A DNA stretch of 64,000 nt. Source: Pseudomonadota bacterium (lineage in GTDB: Bacteria; Myxococcota_A; UBA796; SXON01). This document shows positions 14,757 through 23,313 of this stretch, one piece after another. How positions within the stretch are numbered: the stretch's first letter is position 1; every line of letters begins with the position of its first letter. The stretch lies in the NCBI GenBank assembly GCA_005778355.1, contig SXON01000130.1:1-64000 (forward strand), given 5' to 3'. A model generated the notes under the pieces. The model did not search any database. It saw only the letters and a program-made list of their open reading frames with translations, and was not told the origin of the DNA. Both the position numbers and the translations under genes were made by a program.

Positions 14757-15827
14757 GTGGAACTGAACTGGGAAGCCCTCGACCCAAATCGCCCGCTCGA
14801 CGGCGACTCGCCTCTGTACGTCCCACGCCCGGGCCGGAACGCAGAGCGCCTCGCGGCGGCGATATCTGCGGGTCGGCAGGTGGAACTGGTCGTCGGGCCC
14901 ACCGGGATCGGGAAGAGCACTGAACTCGCGCGCGCCGCACACCTGCTCGCCGGCACGCACGTTGTCGTGATGGTCCGTGTCGATCGCGAGGCGAACATGC
15001 GGGAGGCAGAGTCGCCAGTCGTGGGTTGGCTCGTCGCTCGGGCGGCGGCGCGAGCGTGCTTCGGAAGCGGCCTGTCGCTTCCGAAGGCGCTGGCTGACGC
15101 CTCCGCACTACACGCCGTGGAAGGCGAGCTTCCGAGCACCTTCGTCTCAGCGAGCGTGGGCCCGCCACCTGACGAACTCGCGATCGGCCTCGTTGCCCAC
15201 CTGGCGCGCAGCCAGCCGAAGCGCGTGGTGCTCGTGTTGGATGGGCTCGAAAAGTGCGGGGCTGGCCTAGACCGACGCGTATTTGCGTTTGTCGGGCGGT
15301 TCGCCCCGCATTCAGCGGTCGTGACGACTCTTCCCTGGCGCCTGGCGTACGGAACGAGCCCCGGCGGCGAGGACCTGGTGGCGTCGGGTGAGCACCATTT
15401 CACCCTGCGACCGCTCCTGCAAGGAACGGCGGAGGAAGCGCACTTCTTTCTTCAGCTGGCGCGCCTTCGCCTCGGCGCGCTGCCGGCCTCGTCCTCGTTG
15501 ATGGCACCGGCGTACGACGCTTGCGGCGGCATCCCTCGCACGTTCCAGCAACTTCTGCTGGAGGCGCACACCTACGCACGGATGCGGGGGGCGCCGGAGC
15601 CTGCGGCAGAGGACATCCAGTCTGCCATCGCGGACCTCAGGGCTAGCTTCCGCCGCGCGCTGCGTCCCGGCGACATGGAGCAGATGCTGGGTCTGAGAGG
15701 CACGGATGGTCGGGCGATGGACCTTGAGCGTCGGGTTCGACTGCTGTCGCAGGGCCTGATGCTGGAGGTTGACTCAGGCTCAGACTTCCAGGTATTGCCT
15801 CACCCGCTGGTGCAGGCGATCGCGTGA
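14757..15827 (+). CDS. P-loop ATPase, first gene of a three-gene cassette
   Basis: 356 aa from GTG. A Walker A motif (GPTGIGKST, near residue 48) and a Walker B strand ending in RVVLVLDGLEK (near 165) identify an AAA/STAND-like P-loop NTPase. The family tail is helical (winged-helix-like) and includes PLHPLVQ-type end residues. A lead segment with PLYVPRPGRNAERL resembles the entry region of nSTAND-type ATPases. It lacks the strong arginine-finger signature of clamp loaders. The stop overlaps the next start (GTGA), and that gene overlaps the third, so the three products are likely made together. Role unknown; such ATPases are often sensors or switch components in conflict or signalling systems. 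Confidence 0.7.
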   Translation: MELNWEALDPNRPLDGDSPLYVPRPGRNAERLAAAISAGRQVELVVGPTGIGKSTELARAAHLLAGTHVVVMVRVDREANMREAESPVVGWLVARAAARACFGSGLSLPKALADASALHAVEGELPSTFVSASVGPPPDELAIGLVAHLARSQPKRVVLVLDGLEKCGAGLDRRVFAFVGRFAPHSAVVTTLPWRLAYGTSPGGEDLVASGEHHFTLRPLLQGTAEEAHFFLQLARLRLGALPASSSLMAPAYDACGGIPRTFQQLLLEAHTYARMRGAPEPAAEDIQSAIADLRASFRRALRPGDMEQMLGLRGTDGRAMDLERRVRLLSQGLMLEVDSGSDFQVLPHPLVQAIA

Positions 15828-16384
15828 CCGGCGGTGACCCGGCCCTCGCTGTCGCCAGCGCGCTCCGTCGCGACCGAGGGGGGGTGGCCGTTGTCTATTA
15901 TCAAGATCTTGGTTTGCTCGACTGGGCCGTGGAGGATGTGGCAAGTCTCTGGACGGGACACTCTGGCACCGTGCGGGTAGCGACCGTGGCAGAGGCGCTG
16001 GCGCACCCGATCGAACTGGTCCTCCTGGTGCCCATTGACGAGCGCGCCGCCGTTCTCGAACTCGATGGCCGTCGCGACCAGCTGCTGAGCTCGAGACGAA
16101 TGTCGCCCCTGGTGTTGTTCCTGCTTCGGGATGGGCCCGGAGCGGCCGCATTTCTCGGGGAGGCGCCGAGCCTCTGGAGCATCGCGGTCGGGAACGACGT
16201 TGACCCGACGGGGGAGGCGGAGTTGGACCCGATCACAGCGCGTCAGGAGTTCGTGGCCCGTGGTGTTGATCCCGAGTCCGTTGTCGCCCAGTGGCGCGCC
16301 GGCACATGGGGTGAGAGCGCAGACGCGCTCGCGACGCTATACCGCGCGATCCTGCTGGTCGGCACCGGCGGGGCGCGCGGGTGA
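15824..16384 (+). CDS. Unknown protein, second gene of the ATPase cassette
   Basis: 186 aa from a GTG overlapping the ATPase stop. The sequence alternates hydrophobic strands (VAVVYYQDLG, IELVLLVPIDE, PLVLFLLRDG) with helices, like a small alpha/beta (Rossmann-like or receiver-like) fold, and ends in an amphipathic helix. No signal peptide or membrane helix is seen, so it should be cytosolic. I recognise no family. Strict coupling to an ATPase suggests a regulatory or adaptor subunit. Confidence 0.6.
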   Translation: MTGGDPALAVASALRRDRGGVAVVYYQDLGLLDWAVEDVASLWTGHSGTVRVATVAEALAHPIELVLLVPIDERAAVLELDGRRDQLLSSRRMSPLVLFLLRDGPGAAAFLGEAPSLWSIAVGNDVDPTGEAELDPITARQEFVARGVDPESVVAQWRAGTWGESADALATLYRAILLVGTGGARG

Positions 16385-16917
16385 GCGAGGACACCCTAGC
16401 CGCGTGGCGGTCGCTCCTGGCATCCCATCGTGCACCACCGTCGGAGCACGATGCCGTCAAGGGAGTGCGCCGTCGCCTCCAGCGCCTCGGCGACCACCAC
16501 GGGGTCGTTGGAGCCTCTCCCCATCGCTTCACCCACAAGGCCGTGCGAGGAAGGCGCGAGTACTTCCTCGGGGGCGGCGCGCTTTCACTCCCGCCGTCGC
16601 ACGACATCGTGGTTGCCGAGCTTCTGGTGCGCTTCATAGTGGAGCGTTCCGAGGTCGTCCAGTTCGACGTCCGTCTTGACGCGCGGGGCGCGGGGCGCCA
16701 GCCGCTCGTCGTCGCCGTCCACCGCGATCCGGAGCCACGCGGGCACGGGGCCTGCGGTCATGCCCTCGTTCATTGCCACGTGGCTCCTAATCTGGATGAT
16801 CTTCCGAAGGTTCGCGTCCCGTTTCCCCACGGCGACCCGCTCGCCGCGCTGGACTGGGTGTTGGTGATCGCGATTCCAGGCTGGGAGCCTGCGCCGTGGG
16901 CGGCGCTCAAGCCCTGA
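16381..16917 (+). CDS. Unknown protein, third gene of the ATPase cassette
   Basis: 178 aa from a GTG overlapping the previous stop. The C-terminal half contains VQFDVRLDARG, then a His-rich segment (GHALVHCHVAP), then LPKVRVPFPHGDPLAALDWVLV. This order (DxxxD-like strand, HxHxH, basic strand, FP, helix) is weakly like the DUF2290/DUF6516-type small proteins found in conflict or toxin-antitoxin loci, but I cannot confirm homology. The HCH pair could bind metal. It overlaps the convergent thioesterase gene by 11 bases. It would be the candidate effector of the cassette. Confidence 0.6.
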   Translation: MSEDTLAAWRSLLASHRAPPSEHDAVKGVRRRLQRLGDHHGVVGASPHRFTHKAVRGRREYFLGGGALSLPPSHDIVVAELLVRFIVERSEVVQFDVRLDARGAGRQPLVVAVHRDPEPRGHGACGHALVHCHVAPNLDDLPKVRVPFPHGDPLAALDWVLVIAIPGWEPAPWAALKP

Positions 16918-17341
16918 GCTTGATGATGTTGTAAACGCCCTTGCCCTCGGCGATCGGCTCGCCAAGCTGGCCGTCGTCACCCGGTTGGCGCACGAGGATG
17001 CGGGCCACCCCCACGCGATTGCCGATACGAACCACCTCGGCCTCGGCCACCACGTCGACCAGGCGCGCGGGGAGGTAGTAGTCCACGCGCAGATCCACGG
17101 TCGCGACACGGCAAGTGAGCAGGCCCACGCGGGCGAAGACGGCGAGGCCGCCGGCGGTGTCGGCGAGGGCGGAGGTCACGCCGCCGTGGAGCGCGGGACG
17201 GAAGGGGTCGCCCACGAGGTGATCGGCGAAGGGCACGCGCAGGCGTACACCGCCTTCTTCGAGCCGTTCCACCTTCATGCCGAGGTGCTTGTTGAAGGGG
17301 ATCTGCTCCTCGAAGAACTTGACCAGGAGGGCTTCGTCCAT
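16907..17341 (-). CDS. PaaI/YigI-type hotdog thioesterase
   Basis: 144 aa from the ATG at 17341. The hotdog-fold signature HGGVTSALADTAGGLAVF (residues about 63-80) and the following VDLRVDYYLPA strand identify a 4HBT-family acyl-CoA thioesterase of the PaaI group, which hydrolyses aromatic or medium-chain acyl-CoA in the cytosol as a tetramer or dimer. The Asp of the LADTAGG segment is the expected catalytic residue. The longer open frame upstream is rejected because family alignment starts near MDEALLVKFFEEQIPF. Substrate unknown. Confidence 0.8.
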   Translation of the reverse strand: MDEALLVKFFEEQIPFNKHLGMKVERLEEGGVRLRVPFADHLVGDPFRPALHGGVTSALADTAGGLAVFARVGLLTCRVATVDLRVDYYLPARLVDVVAEAEVVRIGNRVGVARILVRQPGDDGQLGEPIAEGKGVYNIIKLRA

Positions 17342-17380
17342 GCGCGGGCGTGTATATGCTGGCGCGAGACGGAGAGTCTT

Positions 17381-17647
17381 ATGCCCATCTACGAGTACCG
17401 CTGCGAGTGCGGCGACGTGGTCGAGGCCCTGGTGCGCGGGGGCCGTGAGCCCGAGGCCGGTCCCGACGCGGGACATTTCTGCGACACCGGCGGCAAGCTG
17501 AAGAAGCTCATCTCGGTGCACAACGTCGGTCATGCCGGGCCCGGCGGCGGTGCCGCCTTCCGCAGCGACACAGGTGCGGCTTGCGACATGCCGAGCACCG
17601 ATTGCGGCCACTGTGGCGGCGTCCCCGGCTCCTGCCAGTACGATTGA
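17381..17647 (+). CDS. FmdB-family zinc-ribbon protein, degenerate
   Basis: 88 aa. It begins MPIYEYRCECGDVVE, the classic FmdB/CxxC_CxxC_SSSS start, with GGAGAG eight bases upstream of the ATG. In typical members a second CPxCG knuckle completes the zinc site before LxxLIS; here the equivalent is FCDTGGKLKKLIS with only one Cys, so the ribbon is incomplete. A C-terminal CGHCGG...C tail, common in the family, is present. Suggested roles include transcription regulation of amidase operons, but the function is not established. The stop overlaps the next gene's TTG start. Confidence 0.75.
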   Translation: MPIYEYRCECGDVVEALVRGGREPEAGPDAGHFCDTGGKLKKLISVHNVGHAGPGGGAAFRSDTGAACDMPSTDCGHCGGVPGSCQYD

Positions 17648-18306
17648 TTCTCCTCGTTGCCTGTGCCCTGAGCGAGGCGGAACGCCTCCAGTCGACGACC
17701 ACCGCGGAGTCCTACGAGTCTGCGGTCGCGACCTGCGAGGAGCTCCGCGCCCAGCCCCGTGACGACTGTCTCCTCGCGGCGATGCGGGAGCACGACCGGC
17801 GCGTTCGTTCGGATTGCGACCGCATCTCGGAAGGGCGCGCGAAGGGGGAGTGTCTCTTTGCCTACGCCGAGCGCGTGGTGAAGGTCGATCCCGCCGAGGC
17901 GATGAACGCCTGCGCGGCCACCCAGTACGCCCGGGAATGTAGCTACCACCTGCTTCGCGAGGCGGCGCGGGCCGTGGAAGAGAAGCCGCCCGCTGAGGCT
18001 CTTGCGGCGATCGAGCCCTGGCGGGCGATCTCGGCCGTGGCCGACCCCGATCGGCTCTTCTGGAAGGCCTATTTCCGCGAGCGCATCGACCGGAAGCTCG
18101 TGATCGACCCCGAGGGCTGCCCCGGCCCCGAGTGCCTCGCGGGCGCCCGCGAGACCATACTCAGTGCGATGAACGGGCGCTTGAAGGCGGATCGTTCGCT
18201 GTGCTCGGTCCCCATCAGCGACGAACGCTGGGTGGACAGCCCCACCACCCGGGGTTGGATCGACACCTGGAAGCGCAACGAGTGCCGGGAGCGCCCGCCG
18301 GAATAG
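17644..18306 (+). CDS. Cys-containing lipoprotein of unknown function
   Basis: 220 aa from a TTG that overlaps the preceding stop (TTGA). This start gives MILLVACALSE, a minimal lipoprotein signal with lipobox LVAC and Cys7; upstream codons in this frame are antisense-like and Arg-rich. The mature part is helical with many paired Cys (ATCEE, RDDCLL, SDCDR, GECLF, NACA, ECSY, GCPGPEC), suggesting disulfide-linked helical repeats in the periplasm. No family recognised. argS follows 12 bases downstream. Confidence 0.65.
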   Translation: MILLVACALSEAERLQSTTTAESYESAVATCEELRAQPRDDCLLAAMREHDRRVRSDCDRISEGRAKGECLFAYAERVVKVDPAEAMNACAATQYARECSYHLLREAARAVEEKPPAEALAAIEPWRAISAVADPDRLFWKAYFRERIDRKLVIDPEGCPGPECLAGARETILSAMNGRLKADRSLCSVPISDERWVDSPTTRGWIDTWKRNECRERPPE

Positions 18307-18318
18307 TCACCCGCCGTC

Positions 18319-20025
18319 ATGATCCCGTCCCTGCTCCGCCCCTACTGCGCCGAGGCCGCCGCTCTCGTCGACCCCACCGCCGAGGTGGATGGCGTCGTGC
18401 CCACCAACAACGCCGCCCATGGCGACTACCAGTGGAACTTCGCCTTCCGCATGGCGAAGACACGCCGCGAGAACCCCCGGGCGATGGCGGAGAAGTTGGC
18501 GCCGAGCTTCGCAGGGAAGCCGGGCATCCGCGCCGTGAGCGTGGCCGGTCCGGGCTTCATCAACCTCACGCTCGACGAGGCCTGGCTCGCCGCGCAACTC
18601 GCCACGATCACCGCGTCGCCCTCGACCGGTATCGAAGACGAGGGCCGGGGCCGCACCGTGATTGTCGACTTCTCCTCGCCCAACGTCGCGAAGCGGATGC
18701 ACGTGGGCCACATGCGCAGCACGCATATCGGCGACGTGATCGTGCGCTTGCATCGCGCCAGCGGCTGGTCGGTGATCGGCGACAACCACATCGGCGACTG
18801 GGGCACGCCCTTCGGGAAGCTCGTGGTGGCCTGGGACGAGTGGCGCGACGAGGTGGCCTACGCCGCCGACGCGGTCGGCGAGCTCGAGCGGCTCTACGTC
18901 AAGTTCGGCGACGAGACCGACGGCGAGCGCGCCAAGACCGACCCGGAGTTCGCGGCTCGCGCCGCCACGCTCGGCGACCGGGCGCGCGCGGAGACCGCCA
19001 AACTACAGCGGGGCGACGCCCGTAATCGTGCGCTGTGGGCCGACTTCAAGGCGCGCTCAATGGCGGAGTACGAGGGCGTGTACGCGCGCATGGGGGTGCG
19101 CTTCGACGAGGTGCTGGGCGAGAGTGCCTACGCCGCCCTGGTCGACCCCATCGTCGAGGCGATGCTGGCCTCCGGGCAAGCCGAGGCGAGCGAAGGCGCC
19201 GTGGTGATCCGCGACGGCAACCAGGTGGCGGTCGTGCGGAAAAAGGACGGCGCGGCCACCTACACGGCCACGGATCTCGCCTGCGTGCGCTACCGCGTGG
19301 ACCGCTGGAACCCGGCGCGGATGGTGTACGTCACCGACGTGCGCCAGGCCCAACACTTCGCGAACTTCTTCAGCATCGCGAAGAAGTGGAATGTGGCCGC
19401 CGAGATGGCGCACGTGGGCTTCGGCATGCTCAAGCTTCCTGAGGGGGCGATGAGCACGCGCGCTGGGAACGTGATCCGTCTGGTCGACCTGCTCGACGAG
19501 GCGGTGGCGCGGGCCCGTGCACTGGTGGACGAGAAGTCGTCGAGCCTGCCCGAGGCGGAGCGCGCCGCCGTGGCCGACGCCATCGGCGTGGGCTCGGTGC
19601 GCTACCAGGATCTGGTCCAGTCCCCCGCCACCGACGTGAGCTTCGACTGGAAGCGCATGCTCGCGATGGACGGCAACTCGGCGCCCTACTTGCTCTACTC
19701 GCGAGCGCGTGCCCGCTCGATCCTGCGCAAGGCCGAGATCGTGCCCGGCACGCTGCGCCTTGAGCACCCGCTCGAGCGCGAGTTGGCACTCACCTGCCTC
19801 CGCTTCCCGGAGGCGGTGTCGGCGGCCACGCGCAACTACGCGCCCAACATCCTCGCCGAGCATGTGTACCGCACCTGCGAGGCCTTCAACCGCTTCTACT
19901 ATGAGCTGCCCGTCTTGCAGGGCGGCGACGCGGCCGCCTCGCGACTGGCCCTGGTGTCGGCGGCGGACGTCGTGATGGCGCGCGGGCTGTCACACCTGGG
20001 GCTCGTCCCGCTCGAGCGCATGTAG
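18319..20025 (+). CDS. argS: Arginyl-tRNA synthetase
   Basis: 568 aa, the normal bacterial length. It charges tRNA-Arg with arginine in the cytosol. Seen: an N-terminal tRNA D-loop recognition region (to about residue 100), the class I HIGH-type motif as HVGH (128-131) in SSPNVAKRMHVGHMRST, the KMSKS-loop equivalent in GAMSTRAGNVIRLVDLLDE, and a C-terminal DALR anticodon-binding helix bundle with ALVSAADVVMARGLSHLGL. The canonical KMSKS lysine is absent, as is usual for ArgS. Followed immediately by a class III cyclase. Confidence 0.95.
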   Translation: MIPSLLRPYCAEAAALVDPTAEVDGVVPTNNAAHGDYQWNFAFRMAKTRRENPRAMAEKLAPSFAGKPGIRAVSVAGPGFINLTLDEAWLAAQLATITASPSTGIEDEGRGRTVIVDFSSPNVAKRMHVGHMRSTHIGDVIVRLHRASGWSVIGDNHIGDWGTPFGKLVVAWDEWRDEVAYAADAVGELERLYVKFGDETDGERAKTDPEFAARAATLGDRARAETAKLQRGDARNRALWADFKARSMAEYEGVYARMGVRFDEVLGESAYAALVDPIVEAMLASGQAEASEGAVVIRDGNQVAVVRKKDGAATYTATDLACVRYRVDRWNPARMVYVTDVRQAQHFANFFSIAKKWNVAAEMAHVGFGMLKLPEGAMSTRAGNVIRLVDLLDEAVARARALVDEKSSSLPEAERAAVADAIGVGSVRYQDLVQSPATDVSFDWKRMLAMDGNSAPYLLYSRARARSILRKAEIVPGTLRLEHPLERELALTCLRFPEAVSAATRNYAPNILAEHVYRTCEAFNRFYYELPVLQGGDAAASRLALVSAADVVMARGLSHLGLVPLERM

Positions 20026-20028
20026 GTG

Positions 20029-21240
20029 ATGGATCGGCCGGCCTACCGGGTGTTCGTGAAGGAGCGCCGCCGCAACGCCGTGCGCCTCGCGACGGTCCGT
20101 ATGGTGGGCACCATCGCCTGGACCTGCTCGGCGCTGCTTTTCGGGTGGCGGCCGCAACAGCCGGCGATCATGGCCTACCTCGCGCTCGCGACGGTGACCT
20201 GGCTCCTGGTGCGCCGGTTCCCGCGTTTGCTCGACGTGTCGCCCTGGGCGCTGGCCGTGGTCGACATCCCGGCCTTCGCGGTGGCGCAGTGGACCGCGAT
20301 CGGCGGCGGCGAGGAATCGCCCGCCTACGTGCTGGCGATGAACAACGCGCTCATGGCGGTGGTGATCGTGGGCTCGGGCTTCGTGCTCTCGCCGCGGATC
20401 ACCTGGGCCGTGGCCGGCATGGCCACCGTGCTCCAGGGGGTGATGGTGTGGGCGGTCGACCCGTCGAGAATCGAGCGCGTGGTGGGCGGCATCCTCGTGT
20501 ACGGCACCGTTGCCGCCATCGTCACCGCGCTCACCACCCAGGTGTCGCGACTGGTGAGCGCGGCGGCGTCCGAGCAGGAGGCTAAGTCGCGACTGCAACG
20601 ATACTTCTCTCCGGCGGTGGCCGACCGGATCGTCGAGTCGGGCGGGACGCGCGCCCGCGGCGAACACCGGGTGATCACTGTGCTGGTGAGCGACCTGCGG
20701 GGGTTCAGCTCGCTGGCGGCCAAGGCCGACGCCGAGACCGTCGTCCTCTGGCTCGACGCCTACTTTTCCGCGATGGTGGAGGTCATCTTTCGGCACGGCG
20801 GCACGCTCGACAAGTTCGTCGGCGACGGCATCCTCGCCTACTTCGGCGCCCCCGACGAGCAGCTCGACCACGCCGAGCGCGCGGTTCGGTGCGCGCTGGA
20901 GATGCAGGGGGCGCTGCTGCGGTTGAACGAGGCACGGTCGCGACAGGGGCTTCCCTCGCTGCGCATGGGCGTGGGTGTGCACACCGGTCGGGCGCTGGTC
21001 GGCGACGTGGGGCCCGCGTCGCGACGGGAGTACACCGCCATCGGCGACACGGTGAACCTCGCCAGCCGCATCGAGGGTCTCACCAAGGACGTGAGCGTGG
21101 CGGTGCTGGTGAGCGGCGCCGCGCGAGCCTCCGCCGGCGAGGGCTTCGCCTGGAAGGCGCTGCCGCCGCAGGCGGTGAGGGGACGTGAAGGCGTGGTCGA
21201 GGTGTGGTCGGTGGCCACTGATCAGGACGCTCGCGGATAG
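20029..21240 (+). CDS. Membrane-bound class III adenylate/guanylate cyclase
   Basis: 403 aa (GTG at 20026 is an alternative start). Residues 20-160 contain about five to six hydrophobic helices forming a membrane sensor module. A linker ([22 protein letters not shown]) leads to a class III catalytic domain: [13 protein letters not shown] (first metal Asp), [14 protein letters not shown] (second metal Asp region), [15 protein letters not shown] and [15 protein letters not shown]. The purine-specifying and transition-state residues appear conserved, so I expect an active homodimeric cAMP (or cGMP) producer at the inner membrane. The FSPAVADRI linker is typical of adenylate cyclases. It overlaps the convergent FNT gene by 19 bases. 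Confidence 0.9.
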   Translation: MDRPAYRVFVKERRRNAVRLATVRMVGTIAWTCSALLFGWRPQQPAIMAYLALATVTWLLVRRFPRLLDVSPWALAVVDIPAFAVAQWTAIGGGEESPAYVLAMNNALMAVVIVGSGFVLSPRITWAVAGMATVLQGVMVWAVDPSRIERVVGGILVYGTVAAIVTALTTQVSRLVSAAASEQEAKSRLQRYFSPAVADRIVESGGTRARGEHRVITVLVSDLRGFSSLAAKADAETVVLWLDAYFSAMVEVIFRHGGTLDKFVGDGILAYFGAPDEQLDHAERAVRCALEMQGALLRLNEARSRQGLPSLRMGVGVHTGRALVGDVGPASRREYTAIGDTVNLASRIEGLTKDVSVAVLVSGAARASAGEGFAWKALPPQAVRGREGVVEVWSVATDQDARG

Positions 21241-21998
21241 ATCCAGGCGTAGACGAGGCCCACGAGGCCCACCCCGCCCACCACGTTGCCCAGGGTGACG
21301 AGCGCGAGGTTCTGCAAGGCGCCACCGAGGTCGAGCTCACCGAGGCACGCCGCCGCAGCGAAGAGAAAGACGTTGGCCACGGAGTGCTCGAAGCCCGCAG
21401 CCACGAAAACGGTGACGGGGAGGAAAACCGCGAGCAGCTTCTCGCCCGTCCCCCTGCAGGAAAACGCACACCACACGCCCAGGCAAACGAGCACGTTGCA
21501 CAAGACGCCACGCGCGAAGGCCGCGAGGGGCAACAGCGCCGTCTTGGCCGACACGCTGGACTGCAAGGTCGCGACGAGGTTGTCGCTCGGGTCCGAGGCC
21601 CACCAGGCCACCGCCATGCCCACGCTGCCGAGGATGTTGCCCAGGAGCGCGAAGCCCCAGGTGCGGGCGATGTCGCGACCGGTCACCCGGCCGTCGACCC
21701 AGGCCATGGCCATCAGGTTGTCGCCCGTGAAAAGCTCGGCGCCGGCCACCACGACCAACCCGAGCCCGATGGAGAAGGCCGCGCCCACCAGGAGCCGTTG
21801 GAGCCCGTGGCCGAGGTCGGCGGTGCCGGTGGCCGCCACGAGGCTCGCGATGGCGCCGAGCGCGATGAATCCACCCGCGAGCACCCCGAGGGCCACGCAG
21901 CGGTCCGGTCGCAAGGCGGCCTTTTTCGTGGCAGCTTCGACTACGCGGTTGCGAATCTCGGGGGGCGCGAAGGCATCGAGCGTGGGGTTCATTTCCAC
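21222..21998 (-). CDS. Formate/nitrite transporter family channel
   Basis: 258 aa with six hydrophobic helices. FNT hallmarks are present: [15 protein letters not shown] (after helix 2) and [16 protein letters not shown] (the NxLVCLGVW signature), followed by FEHSVANVF with the conserved central His of the selectivity path. FNT proteins are pentameric channels for formate, nitrite, hydrosulfide or lactate across the inner membrane. No formate or nitrite enzymes are adjacent, so the anion is unassigned. Confidence 0.9.
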   Translation of the reverse strand: MEMNPTLDAFAPPEIRNRVVEAATKKAALRPDRCVALGVLAGGFIALGAIASLVAATGTADLGHGLQRLLVGAAFSIGLGLVVVAGAELFTGDNLMAMAWVDGRVTGRDIARTWGFALLGNILGSVGMAVAWWASDPSDNLVATLQSSVSAKTALLPLAAFARGVLCNVLVCLGVWCAFSCRGTGEKLLAVFLPVTVFVAAGFEHSVANVFLFAAAACLGELDLGGALQNLALVTLGNVVGGVGLVGLVYAWIYPRAS

Positions 21999-22026
21999 GA
22001 CCTTAGCAAAGCCCGGGCCGCCGACT

Positions 22027-22323
22027 CTAGACCGGGAGCTTCAGCTCCGACTTCTTCTTGCGCTTCCGGTAGAGCGAGAAGGTGAACCCGATCACCTGCA
22101 CCACCTCGCTGTGGGTGCCCTCGGCGAGCGCAGTGGCGATCGTCGTGACGTCGAGCTCGCAGCCGTCGCCCACGCGGCCCTTGATGAGCTCGTGGGCCTC
22201 GAGCTCCAGGTGAGTCTTGCGAACCACCGCCTCGCTCGCGCCCTCGCGTCCCACGAAAACGACCGGGTTGAGCTCGTGGCAGAGTCCACGGAGGAATGCC
22301 TTTTGTTTACCGTTGAGGGGCAT
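22027..22323 (-). CDS. yhbY: YhbY, CRM-domain RNA-binding protein
   Basis: 98 aa, the full length of the family. It begins MPLNGKQKAFLRGLCHELNPVVFVGREG, with the GxxG-type loop (GREGAS) of the CRS1-YhbY (CRM) fold, and ends in a basic tail (RKRKKK). Members associate with pre-50S ribosomal particles. It lies three bases after the epimerase gene on the same strand and was probably co-transcribed with it. Confidence 0.9.
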   Translation of the reverse strand: MPLNGKQKAFLRGLCHELNPVVFVGREGASEAVVRKTHLELEAHELIKGRVGDGCELDVTTIATALAEGTHSEVVQVIGFTFSLYRKRKKKSELKLPV

Positions 22324-22326
22324 GGT

Positions 22327-23262
22327 CTAGACCTCGCCGAGCGCGCGGAAGTAATCGACGGTCCGCGACACGCCGTCTTCAAAGCTCACCCTGGGCGCCC
22401 AGCCAAGCTCGGCGCTCGCCCGGGAGATGTCGGGCTTACGACGCGTGGGGTCGTCTTTCGGCAGGGGCTTGTGGATGATCCCGGCGGTGTTGCCGGTGAA
22501 TCGATTGATGTACTCGGCCAGTTGCAGCATCGTCATCTCGTGCGGGTTGCCGACGTTGCAGGGCTCGGTGAGGTTGGACTCCATCAGGCGGTCAATCCCA
22601 TCGACGAGGTCGCTCACGTAGCAGAAGCTCCGGGTCTGCAGGCCGTCGCCAAACACGGTGAGCGGCTCACCGCGGAGGGCCTGCGAGCAGAAGGCGGGCA
22701 TCACGCGGCCGTCGTTCGGTCGCATACGCGGGCCGTAGGTGTTGAAGATGCGCACGATACGTGTCGCGACACCATGATACCGGTGGTAGGCCATGGTCAG
22801 GGCCTCGCCGTAGCGCTTGGCCTCGTCGTACACCGAGCGCACGCCGATGGGGTTGACGTTGCCCCAGTAGCTCTCCACCTGGGGGTGGATGGCGGGGTCG
22901 CCGTACACCTCGGAGGTGGACGCGAGCAAGAACCGGGCGCCGTCGGCGCGGGCACGGTCGAGGCCGAGGCGCGTGGCGTCGCTCCCGGCGTACAAGGTCT
23001 CGAACGGCAGCTCGACGTAGTCGATGGGGCTGGCCGGGGAGGCCATGTGGTAGATGCGGTCGAGCTTGCCGGGCACCGGCAGCTCGCGGGTGACGTCGGC
23101 CTCGATGAAGCTGAAGCGCGGGTGCTGGGCGAAGGCCGCGATGTTGCGCCGGTGGCCGGTGACGAAGTTGTCGATGGCCACGACCTCGTGACCCTCGCTG
23201 AGCAGGCGCTCGCACAGGTGGCTCGGGACAAAGCCGGCGCCGCCGGTGACCAGGATCCGCAT
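22327..23262 (-). CDS. UDP-glucuronate decarboxylase (UDP-xylose synthase) type SDR
   Basis: 311 aa extended short-chain dehydrogenase. NAD-binding motif GGAGFVPSH at residues 7-15, where the usual third Gly (GFxGSH) is Pro, as in some UXS-like subgroups. The UXS hallmarks [45 protein letters not shown] (catalytic YxxxK) and [10 protein letters not shown] are all visible. The enzyme converts UDP-glucuronate to UDP-xylose in the cytosol, a precursor for surface polysaccharide. A UDP-glucose epimerase role is less likely given the WGNVNP motif. Confidence 0.85.
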   Translation of the reverse strand: MRILVTGGAGFVPSHLCERLLSEGHEVVAIDNFVTGHRRNIAAFAQHPRFSFIEADVTRELPVPGKLDRIYHMASPASPIDYVELPFETLYAGSDATRLGLDRARADGARFLLASTSEVYGDPAIHPQVESYWGNVNPIGVRSVYDEAKRYGEALTMAYHRYHGVATRIVRIFNTYGPRMRPNDGRVMPAFCSQALRGEPLTVFGDGLQTRSFCYVSDLVDGIDRLMESNLTEPCNVGNPHEMTMLQLAEYINRFTGNTAGIIHKPLPKDDPTRRKPDISRASAELGWAPRVSFEDGVSRTVDYFRALGEV

Positions 23263-23313
23263 CCGCGGCGCCTAGCACGCGGGGTTGGCCGGCGCTGCGA
23301 TAAGCGCGCGGCG

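Noticed and set aside
21286-23313. Upstream extension of the alanine racemase frame by about 676 codons
   Set aside because: The extension is antisense to fnt, yhbY and the UXS gene; the racemase family begins at 23314.
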